Assembly: GCF_004358105.1 (NCBI RefSeq)
Contig: NZ_SMYL01000005.1
Location: 186,001 to 250,000 of the forward strand
Source: Sapientia aquatica
GTDB lineage: Bacteria > Pseudomonadota > Gammaproteobacteria > Burkholderiales > Burkholderiaceae_D
Direction of reading: 5' to 3'
DNA length: 64,000 nucleotides
The position numbers and the translations under genes are program-made. Of this stretch, positions 38,250-47,914 are shown one piece after another. Each line of letters opens with the position of its first letter. Positions within the stretch are counted from its first letter, which is position 1. Below the pieces are notes generated by a model that worked only from the letters and a program-made list of their open reading frames with translations, had not been told where the DNA came from and did not search any database.

Positions 38250-39425
38250 ATGGCTGGAGCATACATTGTCGCCGCAGCGCGCACTGCCGGTGGACGCAAA
38301 GGTGGACGTTTATCAGGTTGGCATCCAGCTGATTTGGGAGCGCAGATTTTAAACGCCTTGGTTGATCGTACCAAGATTGATCCGGCCACAATTGACGATG
38401 TGATCATGGGATGCGTTAGTCAGGTTGGTGAGCAAGCGAGTAACATCGCACGCAATGCTATTCTTGCATCTAAATTACCGGAGTCCGTTCCAGGAACTTC
38501 AGTCGATCGTCAATGCGGTTCGTCCCAACAAGCTCTGCATTTCGCGGCGCAGGCCGTGATGTCGGGCACGATGGATGTCGTTATTGCCGCCGGTGTTGAA
38601 AGCATGACTCGCGTGCCCATGGGCTTGCCAAATCAACTGCCGTACAAAAATGGCTTTGGCTATTACGTCAGTCCAAGTCTGCAACAACGTTATCCGGGTG
38701 TGGAATTTAGTCAATTCACTGGCGCGGAAATGATTGCTAAAAATTATGGACTCTCTAAAGACCAGCTCGATGAGTTTGCGTTCCTGAGTCACCAACGCGC
38801 CGGCGCCGCAGCCCAAAGTGGCTTTTTCAACCAAGAGACGATTGCGGTCGAAGTGCGCACCGTTGACGGGCCAACTGGTCAACTGCATTTAGTTGATGAA
38901 GGAATTCGCTTTGATGGAACTTTAGAAGGTATCCGTGGCGTTAAGTTAATCCAACAAGGTGGTTGTATCAGCGCTGCTAACGCGAGCCAAATGTGCGATG
39001 GCGCGTCCGGTGTGATGGTGGTCAACGAACGAGGCCTAAAGGCGCTCGGCATAGAACCGTTAGCGCGTATTCACCATATGTCGGTGATTGGTCACGATCC
39101 AGTCATTATGTTGGAAGCTCCAATTCCAGCGACCAAGCAAGCCCTAAGAAAGACTGGATTAACGATTAATGATATCGATTTGTTTGAAGTCAACGAAGCC
39201 TTCGCCTCGGTTCCGCTTGCATGGTTGCAAGCCACCGGCGCTGATCCAGAACGCTTAAATGTGCATGGTGGAGCAATTTCATTAGGCCACCCATTGGGCG
39301 CATCGGGTACTAAATTAATGACGACATTAATTTATGCTCTCAAACAACGTAACAAGCGATACGGCTTGCAGACCATGTGTGAAGGCGGTGGTCTAGCCAA
39401 CGTGACGATTATTGAGCGGCTTTGA
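38250..39425 (+). CDS. Acetyl-CoA acyltransferase (FadA-like thiolase)
   Basis: A 391-residue thiolase of canonical length: acylated Cys in VDRQCGSSQQALHFAAQ, AAGVESMTRVPMG, His in GGAISLGHPLGASG and the second catalytic Cys in TMCEGGGLANVTIIERL. AAGGAAAATAAA precedes the ATG. It should work with the FadB-like subunit encoded just upstream to remove acetyl-CoA units. Thiolases with the CEGGG ending are common in long-chain and sterol-side-chain clusters, but the substrate is not proven. Confidence 0.92.
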   Translation: MAGAYIVAAARTAGGRKGGRLSGWHPADLGAQILNALVDRTKIDPATIDDVIMGCVSQVGEQASNIARNAILASKLPESVPGTSVDRQCGSSQQALHFAAQAVMSGTMDVVIAAGVESMTRVPMGLPNQLPYKNGFGYYVSPSLQQRYPGVEFSQFTGAEMIAKNYGLSKDQLDEFAFLSHQRAGAAAQSGFFNQETIAVEVRTVDGPTGQLHLVDEGIRFDGTLEGIRGVKLIQQGGCISAANASQMCDGASGVMVVNERGLKALGIEPLARIHHMSVIGHDPVIMLEAPIPATKQALRKTGLTINDIDLFEVNEAFASVPLAWLQATGADPERLNVHGGAISLGHPLGASGTKLMTTLIYALKQRNKRYGLQTMCEGGGLANVTIIERL

Positions 39426-39478
39426 AGTACGGTCTTTGCAATTAACCCACTTGCGCAATATCGAATGAGGAGAATGAA

Positions 39479-40279
39479 ATGACTACCATGAATGTATTAT
39501 GTGAGTATGAAGACGATATTGCCATCGTTATCTTGAACAACCCGACTAAGCTCAATCCGTTGTCGTCCGACACGCTGTGCCAGTTACGCGCTGCGTTAGC
39601 CGATATTCGTAATAAAAAATCCGTGCGCGCGGTCATACTTACTGGCAGTGGTAAAGCATTTTGTTCGGGTTTTAATCTGAGTGCAAAGTCAGCCGCTGAT
39701 GATCCCCAAGGGCGTAGTCTAGGCAATCAAATTGCCGATTCAATGTTGATGACGTCCGATCCACTGATTCTTGAACTGCACGAGTTTCCCATTCCAGTGG
39801 TATGCGCACTAAATGGCGCGGCTGTCGGCGGCGGTGTTGGTTTGGCGTTAGCTGCTGATATCGTTGTGGCCGCGCGATCATCGTATTTTTACTTATCGTC
39901 GATTCCACGGTTAGGGATAGTCCCCGACCTTGGATCTACTTGGTTCTTGTCGCGTTTAATTGGGCGTGCTCGAGCTACCGCGATCACCTTGTTAGGCCAT
40001 CGCCTGCCGGCAGAGCAGGCCGCGCAGTGGGGTATGGTTTGGCTGTGTGTGGACGATGCTGATCTGATGACTAAAGCGCGCTCGATTGCGCATCAGTTGG
40101 GCGCCTTGCCAGTTCACGGGGTTATCGAGGCGCGCCGAGCTTTTGATGCGGCGGACAAAAATAATCTAGCAAAGCAACTCGATTACGAGCGCGGGCGGCA
40201 ACGCGAATTAATCGATTTACCATCGTTCGCGCAGGGGGTGCAAGCCTTTATAGAAAAACGTGTACCGGTGTTTTCTTAG
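39479..40279 (+). CDS. Enoyl-CoA hydratase/isomerase family protein
   Basis: A 266-residue crotonase-fold protein with FCSGFNLSAKS, NGAAVGGGVGLALAADIVVA and IVPDLGSTWFLSRLIG. At the usual glutamate of GGGxE it has Gly (GGGVG), and the later PDLGSTW pattern recalls the PaaG-type isomerases that use an Asp. Isomerisation of a double bond (delta3-delta2) is therefore at least as likely as hydration. GAGGAG precedes the ATG. It sits in the FadB-like operon. Confidence 0.85.
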   Translation: MTTMNVLCEYEDDIAIVILNNPTKLNPLSSDTLCQLRAALADIRNKKSVRAVILTGSGKAFCSGFNLSAKSAADDPQGRSLGNQIADSMLMTSDPLILELHEFPIPVVCALNGAAVGGGVGLALAADIVVAARSSYFYLSSIPRLGIVPDLGSTWFLSRLIGRARATAITLLGHRLPAEQAAQWGMVWLCVDDADLMTKARSIAHQLGALPVHGVIEARRAFDAADKNNLAKQLDYERGRQRELIDLPSFAQGVQAFIEKRVPVFS

Positions 40280-40368
40280 TATAAGGTTTCGCCCCGTTGG
40301 CGCTTGAAGTTTTGGAGTTTAGGTTCACCGATCAAATTCATTATTCATCAACTTTTAAAAAATACCCT

Positions 40369-41439
40369 ATGACGAATGCGCCTGTCCCTACAACGCCCGC
40401 TAAGCCGGTGGTGCAGGATGTTGATCCTGGCTTTGAGGTCGGGCATTTAGATCGCTTCTTAAAACAGGCGCTGCTTGATTTGCAGGGCAATATGCAACTA
40501 GAACGCATTGGTGGCGGTCAATCTAATCCGACTTTTTTTGTCAGTTACGACAACCGTTCGGTGGTTCTTCGTAAGCAACCGAGGGGCGCTAATTTGCTGC
40601 CATCAGCACATGCCATTGATCGTGAATATCGGATCATAAATGCCTTAGCTAAGAGCGCGGTTCCGGTCCCTAAGACGCTGTTGTACTGCGAGGATACAAG
40701 CATTATCGGTACGCCGTTTTATCTCATGGAACGGCTCAATGGACGCGTTTTTCCTAAATATGCCTTATCGGAACTGCCCAAAGAAGAACGTCGCGCCATC
40801 TATTTGGCGATGGCAGAAACGATGGCGCAATTGCATCAGGTTGATTGGGCAAGCGTTGGTTTGGCGGGCTTTGGCCGTCCGGGAGAATATTTTTCACGAC
40901 AAATTTCGCGTTGGACACGTCAGTGGCAAATGTCCCGCACCAGCGACAATGAAGACATCAATCGCTTAATTGATTGGCTGCCAAAACATATTCCGGAAGG
41001 CGACGAGACAAGTATTAATCACGGTGATTTTCGGCTGGGGAATTTAATGTTTCACCCGACCGAGCCGCGCGTGATTGCGGTGCTAGATTGGGAACTTTCT
41101 ACCTTAGGGCATCCCTTGGCCGATGTTGCCTATAGCTGCTTGGCATGGCATATGCGGCCAAATGAATTTGATGGAATTCGTGGTTTAAATTTAGTCGAGT
41201 TAGGAATCCCAACGCTAGATGACTACTTAGATCACTACTTGGCGCATAGCGGACGCCGGCAAGGTATCGCTATTTTTCACTTGGTGTTTTCCATGTTCCG
41301 TTTTGCGGTCATATTGGAAGGTATAGCCGCCCGAGCCCGCGCTGGCATCGCATCATCCGACAATGCCGCTGAAGTGGGCGCGCAGAGTATAGCCTTTGCG
41401 CGGCGCGCAGTTGAACTGATTCAACGCCAATCCAAATGA
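40369..41439 (+). CDS. Phosphotransferase family protein (APH fold, ACAD10/11-associated type)
   Basis: A 356-residue aminoglycoside-phosphotransferase-fold protein with the catalytic loop INHGDFRLGNLMFHP and the metal-binding AVLDWELSTLGHPLADVAY. In animals the same domain is fused to acyl-CoA dehydrogenase (ACAD10/11), where it phosphorylates 4-hydroxyacyl-CoAs so they can be degraded. Here it is a separate gene directly before an acyl-CoA dehydrogenase, which suggests a related role in clearing hydroxyacyl-CoAs. That function is inference. The ATG at 40369 is used; an upstream TTG frame start has no similarity. Confidence 0.85.
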   Translation: MTNAPVPTTPAKPVVQDVDPGFEVGHLDRFLKQALLDLQGNMQLERIGGGQSNPTFFVSYDNRSVVLRKQPRGANLLPSAHAIDREYRIINALAKSAVPVPKTLLYCEDTSIIGTPFYLMERLNGRVFPKYALSELPKEERRAIYLAMAETMAQLHQVDWASVGLAGFGRPGEYFSRQISRWTRQWQMSRTSDNEDINRLIDWLPKHIPEGDETSINHGDFRLGNLMFHPTEPRVIAVLDWELSTLGHPLADVAYSCLAWHMRPNEFDGIRGLNLVELGIPTLDDYLDHYLAHSGRRQGIAIFHLVFSMFRFAVILEGIAARARAGIASSDNAAEVGAQSIAFARRAVELIQRQSK

Positions 41440-41559
41440 CACAGTCAGCCATAGCGGCATTAAGCATAGTTCGGTTTGATTAGCATAATGTCCTGTAACC
41501 GGATTGGGTGAAAATTTCAAAGACGCTTGCTCTAGTCGACCATAAATAGGGGAAATACG

Positions 41560-42723
41560 ATGGCATTACCACGGACAATATTTGATTCGGATCACGAATT
41601 ATTTCGCGATTCGGCACGTAAATTTTTTCAACATGAAATCGGGCCAAATGCGCGACGTTGGCGCGAGCAAGGATACTGTGACCGCGACGCGTATCGCAAA
41701 GCTGGTAAGCAAGGCTATTTGCTCATGTGGGCCGATGAAGAGTTGGGTGGATTGGAATTGCATGATCTGCGTTATGAGCAGATTTTGATCGAAGAAAATG
41801 CGCGTTTTGGCGATAGTTCTTTGTATCTCAATTTGCACTCGATGGTAGTGGCGCCCTACATTAATCAATTAGGCAGCGCCGAGCAGCGTAAAAAATACTT
41901 AATTCCGGCTGCAACGGGTGAATCTATTTTAGCAATCGCCATGACCGAGCCCGGTGCTGGCAGCGATCTGGCTGGTATGCGTACGCGTGCCGAAGACAAC
42001 GGCGATCATTGGTTATTGAATGGTTCGAAGACATATATTTCTAACGGAATCCAATCCGATGTGGTGGTCGTCGCAGCGCGCACCGTTCCAGATCAACCTT
42101 ATGGTATCGGTTTATTCATCATCGAAGCTGGCATGCAGGGCTTTGAACGAGGGCGCAAGCTCAAAAAAATGGGATTGCACGCGCAAGACACCTCGGAACT
42201 ATTTTTTGATCAGTTGAAAGTTCCCAAGGAAAATGTGCTAGGTGATCCAACCAAAGGCTTTTCTTATTTGACGGATTTTCTTGGTTTGGAACGTTTGCAG
42301 ATTGCGATTGCTGCAATTGCAGAGGCTCAAATTGCATTCGACCTAACGTTGGAATTCGTTCAGCAACGTACAGCCTTTGGTAGGCCGATTGGAACGCTAC
42401 AAAATACGCGCTTTCAGTTGGCCGAGATGCGTTCCCAAATTGATGCCGTTCAATGTTTTATTGATCAATGCGTGATGTTGGGTAATGACGCTAAGCTCAC
42501 TGCCGATGTGGCAGCTGAAGCTAAATTGGTGGCGACTGAATTACAAGGTGTGGTGCTCGACAAATGTGTGCAATTGCATGGGGGTGCCGGCTTTATGGAA
42601 GAATACCAGATCAGTCGCATGTACACCGATGGGCGAGTGTCGCGAATTTTTGGTGGAACCAGCGAAATCATGAAAGAAATCATTGGTCGCAGCCTTGGCT
42701 TAGGCGAGCGTAAATTGGCGTAA
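41560..42723 (+). CDS. Acyl-CoA dehydrogenase (long-chain/isovaleryl-type catalytic base)
   Basis: A 387-residue acyl-CoA dehydrogenase. Seen: AIAMTEPGAGSDLAGMRTRA, HAQDTSELFFDQLKVP and QLHGGAGFMEEYQISRMYTD. The usual C-terminal catalytic Glu is replaced by Gly (IFGGTSEIMKE), as in long-chain and isovaleryl enzymes, whose base is a Glu in an earlier helix; GLERLQIA provides one. This favours a long or branched substrate. AGGGGAAATACG precedes the ATG. Electrons should pass to ETF and ETF-QO. Confidence 0.92.
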   Translation: MALPRTIFDSDHELFRDSARKFFQHEIGPNARRWREQGYCDRDAYRKAGKQGYLLMWADEELGGLELHDLRYEQILIEENARFGDSSLYLNLHSMVVAPYINQLGSAEQRKKYLIPAATGESILAIAMTEPGAGSDLAGMRTRAEDNGDHWLLNGSKTYISNGIQSDVVVVAARTVPDQPYGIGLFIIEAGMQGFERGRKLKKMGLHAQDTSELFFDQLKVPKENVLGDPTKGFSYLTDFLGLERLQIAIAAIAEAQIAFDLTLEFVQQRTAFGRPIGTLQNTRFQLAEMRSQIDAVQCFIDQCVMLGNDAKLTADVAAEAKLVATELQGVVLDKCVQLHGGAGFMEEYQISRMYTDGRVSRIFGGTSEIMKEIIGRSLGLGERKLA

Positions 42724-42728
42724 TCAAA

Positions 42729-43424
42729 ATGAGTGTCCTGACTTTATTGCGTCACGGCCAAGCCTCGTTTGATGCGGATGACTACGATCAATTATCGCCA
42801 CTAGGAATCAAGCAAGCCCAAGCGAGCGCGCAATTTTTTGCGGATCGTGAGCTTGTATTTGATCAAATTCTTCATGGTCCACGTCGTCGGCATCAACAAA
42901 CGGCTGCTGTTGTCTCGTCACGTTTGAGCCTAAGTAGTGGGCTAGAGATAGAGTCTGCCCTGGATGAATTTGCAGAGCCGTATCAGATTTTTGGTGCTGC
43001 AGAAATTTTTTCTCGCCAAGCACAATTGGCAGGGGGACGTATCGCGTCTCAGTCATCGGCTAAAACGGTCGCTAAACAACGCATGCGTCAGTATGAATCA
43101 GTGATCAACTTATGGGCGCGCGGTAGAGTGGTTTTGCTAGGAACGCCCTCTAATACTGAGTTTGTGACTGTAGTCTCTGGTTGGATGTTGTCAGTAATTG
43201 TTAATCAACCTTCGCACACGCGTATTCTTGCAGTCACCTCCGCAGGCGTAATTGCCGCGTGCGTATGCCAGATTTTGAATTTGCGTGACGATCAATTGGC
43301 CGACGTTATGGCGGTAATTCGAAATTGCTCAAGGACCGAAATCGTGTTCTCGCCGACGCGTCGCAGCTTACTTAGTTTTAACAATACATCTCACTTGCCG
43401 GAATCATCGGTGAGCTTAATTTAA
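42729..43424 (+). CDS. Histidine phosphatase family protein with altered second motif
   Basis: A 231-residue phosphoglycerate-mutase-fold protein. The N-terminal catalytic motif is intact (LTLLRHGQASFD, then SPLGIKQAQ). In place of the second catalytic His motif (usually HGG) it reads VTSAGVIAA. Some fatty-acid-cluster relatives have a TSGG version, so this may define a subgroup rather than a dead enzyme. The gene begins 5 bases after the dehydrogenase stop. If the upstream kinase-like gene phosphorylates hydroxyacyl-CoAs, a phosphatase would be a natural partner, but this is inference. Confidence 0.8.
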   Translation: MSVLTLLRHGQASFDADDYDQLSPLGIKQAQASAQFFADRELVFDQILHGPRRRHQQTAAVVSSRLSLSSGLEIESALDEFAEPYQIFGAAEIFSRQAQLAGGRIASQSSAKTVAKQRMRQYESVINLWARGRVVLLGTPSNTEFVTVVSGWMLSVIVNQPSHTRILAVTSAGVIAACVCQILNLRDDQLADVMAVIRNCSRTEIVFSPTRRSLLSFNNTSHLPESSVSLI

Positions 43425-43455
43425 AAAATGTCGTTCAGATAAATTTCCTAGTTTG

Positions 43456-43495
43456 GCGATGGCAAGAAGCCGGATTTTTGCTGTCGCTTTTTTTT
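43456..43495 (+). terminator. Rho-independent terminator of the FadB-like operon
   Basis: GCGATGGCAA (43456-43465) pairs with TTGCTGTCGC (43478-43487) through ten positions including two G-T pairs, followed by eight T. It ends the plus-strand operon that starts at 35958. Confidence 0.75.
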
Positions 43496-43524
43496 GCCCA
43501 AAATTTTAATCGCAATTGGCTTGC

Positions 43525-44301
43525 TTAAAGGGCGCTAACTAGATGCCCGCCATCGACGGCTAGACAAGCGCCGGTTATATGACGTCCTGCTTCGGAGGCA
43601 AGCAGTAATAGTGGGCCATCGAGATCGCCAGCTGCGCCAAACCGCTTGCTTGGAATGCGAGCGCGCAGCTTTTCTCCTGCGTCGCTGTTGAGGAAGTCTT
43701 GATTGAGATTGGTAGCGACGTAACCCGGCATGAGCGCGTTGACTCGAATCCCATAGCGCGCCAATTCGAGCGCTAGTGCTTTTGTGGCTTGTAATACGCC
43801 CGCTTTGGAGATGGAGTAGGGCGCGACATGGCCACTCACCCTTTGGCCCAAAATTGAAGCAATATTGACGATGCTGCCTGGACGATTTGCAGCGATCATA
43901 CGTCTTGCTGCTTCGGTCGCCATTAGCCAGGTGCCCTTTAAGTTGGTTTGCAATATCGCATCCCATTCGTCTTCCGTTTGTTGCACCGCAGGCTTGGTGT
44001 TGGAAAGGCCAGCATTATTGACCAACACATCTACAGTGCCAACGAGTTGATCAATCTGATCAAAGCACTCGAGTACGCTGGCGCTGCTGGTAATGTCGAG
44101 TGAAATTGCATGAGCACGTCCACCGTTGCTGCGGATGTGTTCAACCAGTTGGTGCAACTTGAAAACGTTACGTGCCGCTAGCACTACATGGACGCCATGC
44201 TGCGCCATTACTTGTGCAAAGTGCTCACCCAAGCCGCTTGATGCACCAGTGATGAGTGCTTTTTTACCTTCAAGTTGAAATAGTGCGTTTAGATCTGTCA
44301 T
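43525..44301 (-). CDS. Short-chain dehydrogenase/reductase (SDR)
   Basis: A 258-residue SDR: ALITGASSGLGEHFAQVM, VDVLVNNAGLSN, catalytic YSISK and the late MPGYVATNLNQDFL. It resembles the SDR at 2807-3583 in length and motif order, so the two are paralogues. It probably interconverts a hydroxy and a keto acyl substrate in the island's pathway. It is divergent from the acyl-CoA dehydrogenase at 44635, and the shared gap holds an operator copy. Confidence 0.87.
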   Translation of the reverse strand: MTDLNALFQLEGKKALITGASSGLGEHFAQVMAQHGVHVVLAARNVFKLHQLVEHIRSNGGRAHAISLDITSSASVLECFDQIDQLVGTVDVLVNNAGLSNTKPAVQQTEDEWDAILQTNLKGTWLMATEAARRMIAANRPGSIVNIASILGQRVSGHVAPYSISKAGVLQATKALALELARYGIRVNALMPGYVATNLNQDFLNSDAGEKLRARIPSKRFGAAGDLDGPLLLLASEAGRHITGACLAVDGGHLVSAL

Positions 44302-44452
44302 AAAAGGCCTCCGATTGATTGGCCCTTATTACATGCTAATTGGATTTTTATTAGATCGTCGTTTTAGACAGAAATGACGTTGGGATTTTCTAGACAATTA
44401 CCTACACTTTTAGTGATCTGGAGCGACTAAATTGGCGCACTAGCAAGCCTAA

Positions 44453-44470
44453 TTCGTCCTAATCGACGAT
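44453..44470. promoter_or_regulatory. Catabolic-island operator, copy 6
   Basis: TTCGTC-CTAATC-GACGAT, in the 333-base gap between divergent SDR and dehydrogenase genes, about 150 and 165 bases from the two start codons. Nothing else was recognised in this gap. Confidence 0.65.
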
Positions 44471-44634
44471 GCGATGTGTCAAGTCGGTGCTTATCATAGA
44501 TGCTCATCAATTTAAGTGCGGCGCCGCAGCTGCGTGTATGCATCGCCGACTTTGGATTGAGATTGGATTACCCAATCTGCCGTTCAGGGCAACGCAAAGC
44601 CATAGCAACTTTGTTCAACTCTCACTTGGTCAAT

Positions 44635-45792
44635 ATGAATTTTAGCCTTTCTCCCGAATTACGCGATTTACAGGAACGCACTCGTCGCTTTATTAGCGAA
44701 GAAGTTATCCCATTCGAACATGACTCGCGTTTGAGTTCACATGGGCCCAGTGAAGGATTGCGTGAAATGCTTGTGGATAAAGCCCGCAAGCACCAATTGC
44801 TCACGCCGCACGCTAATAAGGAATTCGGCGGACTTGGCTTATCGCACTTAGCTAAAGCCATCGTATTTGAGGAAGCCGGATATTCCCCACTCGGGCCGGT
44901 CGCGTTAAACATCCATGCTCCGGATGAAGGCAATATTCATTTGTTAGAAGTCGTGGCAACCGAGGCGCAAAAAGAGCGTTGGCTTCGCCCACTAGTTTTG
45001 GGATTTATCCGCTCTTGCTTTTGCATGACCGAACCTGCACCGGGATCAGGATCTGATCCTGGAATGTTGCGAACCACTGCGGTGCGCGCTGGCGATGACT
45101 ACCTGATCAATGGCACCAAATGGTTTATCACCGGTGCCAGCGGTGCTTCCTGTGCCATTATTATGGCGCGTATGGAAGATGGCACCGCCACTATGTTTTT
45201 AGTCGACACCGATCAGGCGGGATTTAATATTGAACGCCAAATCGATACGCTCGACACCTGTTTTGTAGGTGGTCATTGCGTGGTCAAACTGGATAATCTG
45301 CGTGTTCCCGCAACTGATGTTTTGGGCCAAGTTGGTGAGGGATTTCGCTACGCCCAAGTGCGTTTAGCACCAGCCCGCTTAACCCACTGCATGCGCTGGC
45401 AAGGCGCGGCAAGACGCGCGCATGATACTGCCGCAGACTACGCTCGCACCCGATACGGTTTCGGTAAGCCACTGATTGAACACGAAGGCGTTGGCTTTAA
45501 ATTGGCCGATAACCAAATCGATCTGCATAGCGCCCGCCTAGTCATCTGGCATTGCGCCTGGCTGTTAGATCAAGGCGAACAAGGCCGTCACGAATCCAGT
45601 CTCGCTAAGGTGCTTTGCTCCGAAGCCCAATGGCGCACGGTAGATCGTTCAGTGCAAATTTTAGGAGCTAGCGGCGTATCCGACGAAACCATCGTAGCGC
45701 GAATTTTTCGCGATATGCGCGCATTTCAAATCTATGACGGGCCGTCTGAGACACATCGGTGGAGTATTGCGAATAGGATTGCGCGCGAATAA
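44635..45792 (+). CDS. Acyl-CoA dehydrogenase (ACAD10/11-like)
   Basis: A 385-residue acyl-CoA dehydrogenase with CMTEPAPGSGSDPGMLRTTA, GTKWFITGASGASCA and the C-terminal IYDGPSETHRWSIANR. The DGPxE ending, with Asp at the usual catalytic Glu position, is shared with ACAD10/11-type enzymes that accept 4-hydroxy (phospho) acyl-CoAs. That would fit the ACAD-associated phosphotransferase at 40369. The ATG at 44635 is chosen because similarity starts there (MNFSLSPELRDLQERT); the frame stays open for 45 codons upstream without family character. Confidence 0.88.
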   Translation: MNFSLSPELRDLQERTRRFISEEVIPFEHDSRLSSHGPSEGLREMLVDKARKHQLLTPHANKEFGGLGLSHLAKAIVFEEAGYSPLGPVALNIHAPDEGNIHLLEVVATEAQKERWLRPLVLGFIRSCFCMTEPAPGSGSDPGMLRTTAVRAGDDYLINGTKWFITGASGASCAIIMARMEDGTATMFLVDTDQAGFNIERQIDTLDTCFVGGHCVVKLDNLRVPATDVLGQVGEGFRYAQVRLAPARLTHCMRWQGAARRAHDTAADYARTRYGFGKPLIEHEGVGFKLADNQIDLHSARLVIWHCAWLLDQGEQGRHESSLAKVLCSEAQWRTVDRSVQILGASGVSDETIVARIFRDMRAFQIYDGPSETHRWSIANRIARE

Positions 45793-46235
45793 TGGTTTTA
45801 TGTGGTTCGAGCCAAAATTGATAGGGAAGTGCCTATGAATGCCTACCAAATACACGCGCCTTCGGGCTGGCTGATCATTGCTAGTGGTGTATTCATCAAA
45901 TCTGCTTAAACAGAAGCAACAATCAATTCTAGGTAGAATTAATCGCTGAATATGGGTAGTTGGCGCTGCGCAATGTATACCAGCACATTCAGTCTAGACA
46001 GTGCTAGTTTGGCCTTCAACGGTACATTGAACAGGAACGTAAAAGGCATCCTCAATACCGAGTGGGGTGGTCACTCAATAGCAAGCAACCAGTGAAGCCC
46101 ACGCAGTGACAGTTTTAATTGTGCAAATCGACTTTAGCGATGCACTGGTGCGCGCCGACTAGTTCAGTAGCGATGCATTCAGACGCTATTGCATCCAATT
46201 CAATACGGAGCTCACTGTTAGTCTGGCACGCGGAT
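45793..46235. other. Intergenic stretch, nothing recognised
   Basis: A 443-base gap between the convergent acyl-CoA dehydrogenase and hydrolase 1 genes. I see no gene, no clear terminator and no repeat. It marks the boundary between the catabolic island and the XrtA/PEP-CTERM locus. Confidence 0.5.
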
Positions 46236-47105
46236 TTACTTAATCTTTTTTAGACATATCCATTCCGAAGTCCAGCCTGCAACTTGATCGCGCCATACTT
46301 TGCTGGAAAACGTGTGATCGGCCAGCGGCAGTACCTTTTGGCAAACGCGCGCTTGCTTCAGGAGCGCACGCCATTGATCGGAGCTATCGGCTACAACGAT
46401 GAACTCTTTTGCCGTCAAATCGTTGCCGCTCAAAATGATTAATACATTTCCGGAAAACAGTTGCAGCGAATCTAATACACGCTCGGGCAATTGTGGGCCT
46501 GCGGTTGGTTTTTTGAATGCTTGCTTGCATTGCTCGATCAGCGAGCGTGTAACCGCCGCTAGTTGCAAGCGATTATTAAATAGCTTGCGCCAAAATTCGG
46601 CGTCCATCAATCGCTGGCGGTAATAATGTTTTAAATGTGTTTGTGCTTGCGTCTGGGTCGTTCGCACCCATGGATTTAATAAAACCAGTCCCGTGACACG
46701 ACTATCATGTTGCGCGTAAAACGTCGCCGCGCTGGCTCCGTCGCACAAGCCCCACAGAATACATTCCTTAACCGTCGGTTGTTCGGTCATCAATAGATCA
46801 ACCGCGCAACGAATATCGTCGCTCACCTGTTCAAAATCACGTTGTTCGCCGCTTGCGTCACCCATTCCGCGGTAATCAAAGCGCAATACGGCCACGCCGT
46901 GTTGGGCTAAGTGGCGCGCCAGCAAAACAAACTGGCGATGGCTGCCAATCCGATATTGCGGGCCGCCGACCACAATGACAACGCCGACGGCGGCAGGTTG
47001 GGCGGGGCGGTGAAGGATGCCAGTCAGACGTTCGTCCTGGCAAACAAAGCTCACGGCTGTTTCGGTCGGCGCGCTCAAGCTTGATCCGTAAAAACAGCAG
47101 CGCAT
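46236..47105 (-). CDS. Exosortase A system-associated hydrolase 1 (alpha/beta hydrolase)
   Basis: A 289-residue alpha/beta hydrolase matching the hydrolase-1 type found only with XrtA loci. It has VVIVVGGPQYRIGSHRQFV, FDYRGMGDASGE, and a nucleophile elbow with Cys (LWGLCDGASAA). It lies at the end of a minus-strand operon and its start overlaps the hydrolase 2 gene by 31 bases. Its role is unknown; with the acyl carrier protein, ligase and decarboxylase it is thought to make or transfer a small acyl substituent on the exopolysaccharide. Confidence 0.88.
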   Translation of the reverse strand: MRCCFYGSSLSAPTETAVSFVCQDERLTGILHRPAQPAAVGVVIVVGGPQYRIGSHRQFVLLARHLAQHGVAVLRFDYRGMGDASGEQRDFEQVSDDIRCAVDLLMTEQPTVKECILWGLCDGASAATFYAQHDSRVTGLVLLNPWVRTTQTQAQTHLKHYYRQRLMDAEFWRKLFNNRLQLAAVTRSLIEQCKQAFKKPTAGPQLPERVLDSLQLFSGNVLIILSGNDLTAKEFIVVADSSDQWRALLKQARVCQKVLPLADHTFSSKVWRDQVAGWTSEWICLKKIK

Positions 47106-47914
47106 GCGGCAAGCCACGTCTCGGATGTGCACACCTCCGGAGTTTGCCAAAACGGTTCTCCTTGGACGCAATGTAGTTGTATCGGATTGCCGATTTCACG
47201 CCATTGATCGAATACCTTTTGTCGGGCCGGTGGCAGAGTTGCTGGTAATTGTTTGACGATCTCGATCCAATGAATTTGCCTAGCTGCTAGTGCGTTGTTG
47301 CTAATTGATAGATTGCGAATGGCGTGAATTAAGGCGTCCGACAGCTCGTAGCCCGCGATTTCTGTATGCAATTTTGTGACTAGCGCCGCATCGCTGCCTT
47401 GCGGGTTAAGCATGGCGCGGGCAACTAAGCTGCGCTGCAACTGATGAATATACTGGTCGCCGTCAAAAACCGGTTGGGAGAGCAAAATTTGATCGATTTG
47501 CGCGTTGTGCGTGGTAATTAGTTCTGCTGCGAGCAATGTGCCGAGGCGATCAGCCCACAAGTGGAGTTTGCCTTCGTGGCGTTGGCGCAGGTACTGCATT
47601 GCGGCCAGCAAATCTTGCTGCCAGATTGTCCAATCCGCGTCGGCAAATTCGCCGCTGCTATCGCCGCAACCCAATAAATCAATTTGCAATACGGCAATTC
47701 CTTCGTTAGCCAACTTTCTAGCCAAGAGTGCAGCGCTACGGCGGCATTTATTCATTTCTTCTGCAAACGCATGAATGTGCAAAACGCAATCCGAGGACGA
47801 ACGGGTTGAGGCTGCAGGGTGATACAAGCAGAAACGTTGACCGGATTCAAGCGCAAGAAAAAACGGGATGGGAAAAGGCCTAACGGTGTCGGCGCCCAAG
47901 CTTGCTACCTTCAT
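47075..47914 (-). CDS. Exosortase A system-associated hydrolase 2
   Basis: A 279-residue alpha/beta-hydrolase-fold protein. It has LHIHAFAEEMNKCRR, IDLLGCGDSSGEFADADW and, at the usual nucleophile elbow, LWADRLGTLLA with no Ser or Cys nucleophile. The related family members I recall also read GxRxG here, so it may be a non-hydrolytic or acyl-transfer member. It overlaps the acyl carrier protein gene by 4 bases (ATGA) and hydrolase 1 by 31, giving a tightly coupled three-gene operon. Confidence 0.88.
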   Translation of the reverse strand: MKVASLGADTVRPFPIPFFLALESGQRFCLYHPAASTRSSSDCVLHIHAFAEEMNKCRRSAALLARKLANEGIAVLQIDLLGCGDSSGEFADADWTIWQQDLLAAMQYLRQRHEGKLHLWADRLGTLLAAELITTHNAQIDQILLSQPVFDGDQYIHQLQRSLVARAMLNPQGSDAALVTKLHTEIAGYELSDALIHAIRNLSISNNALAARQIHWIEIVKQLPATLPPARQKVFDQWREIGNPIQLHCVQGEPFWQTPEVCTSETWLAACAAVFTDQA

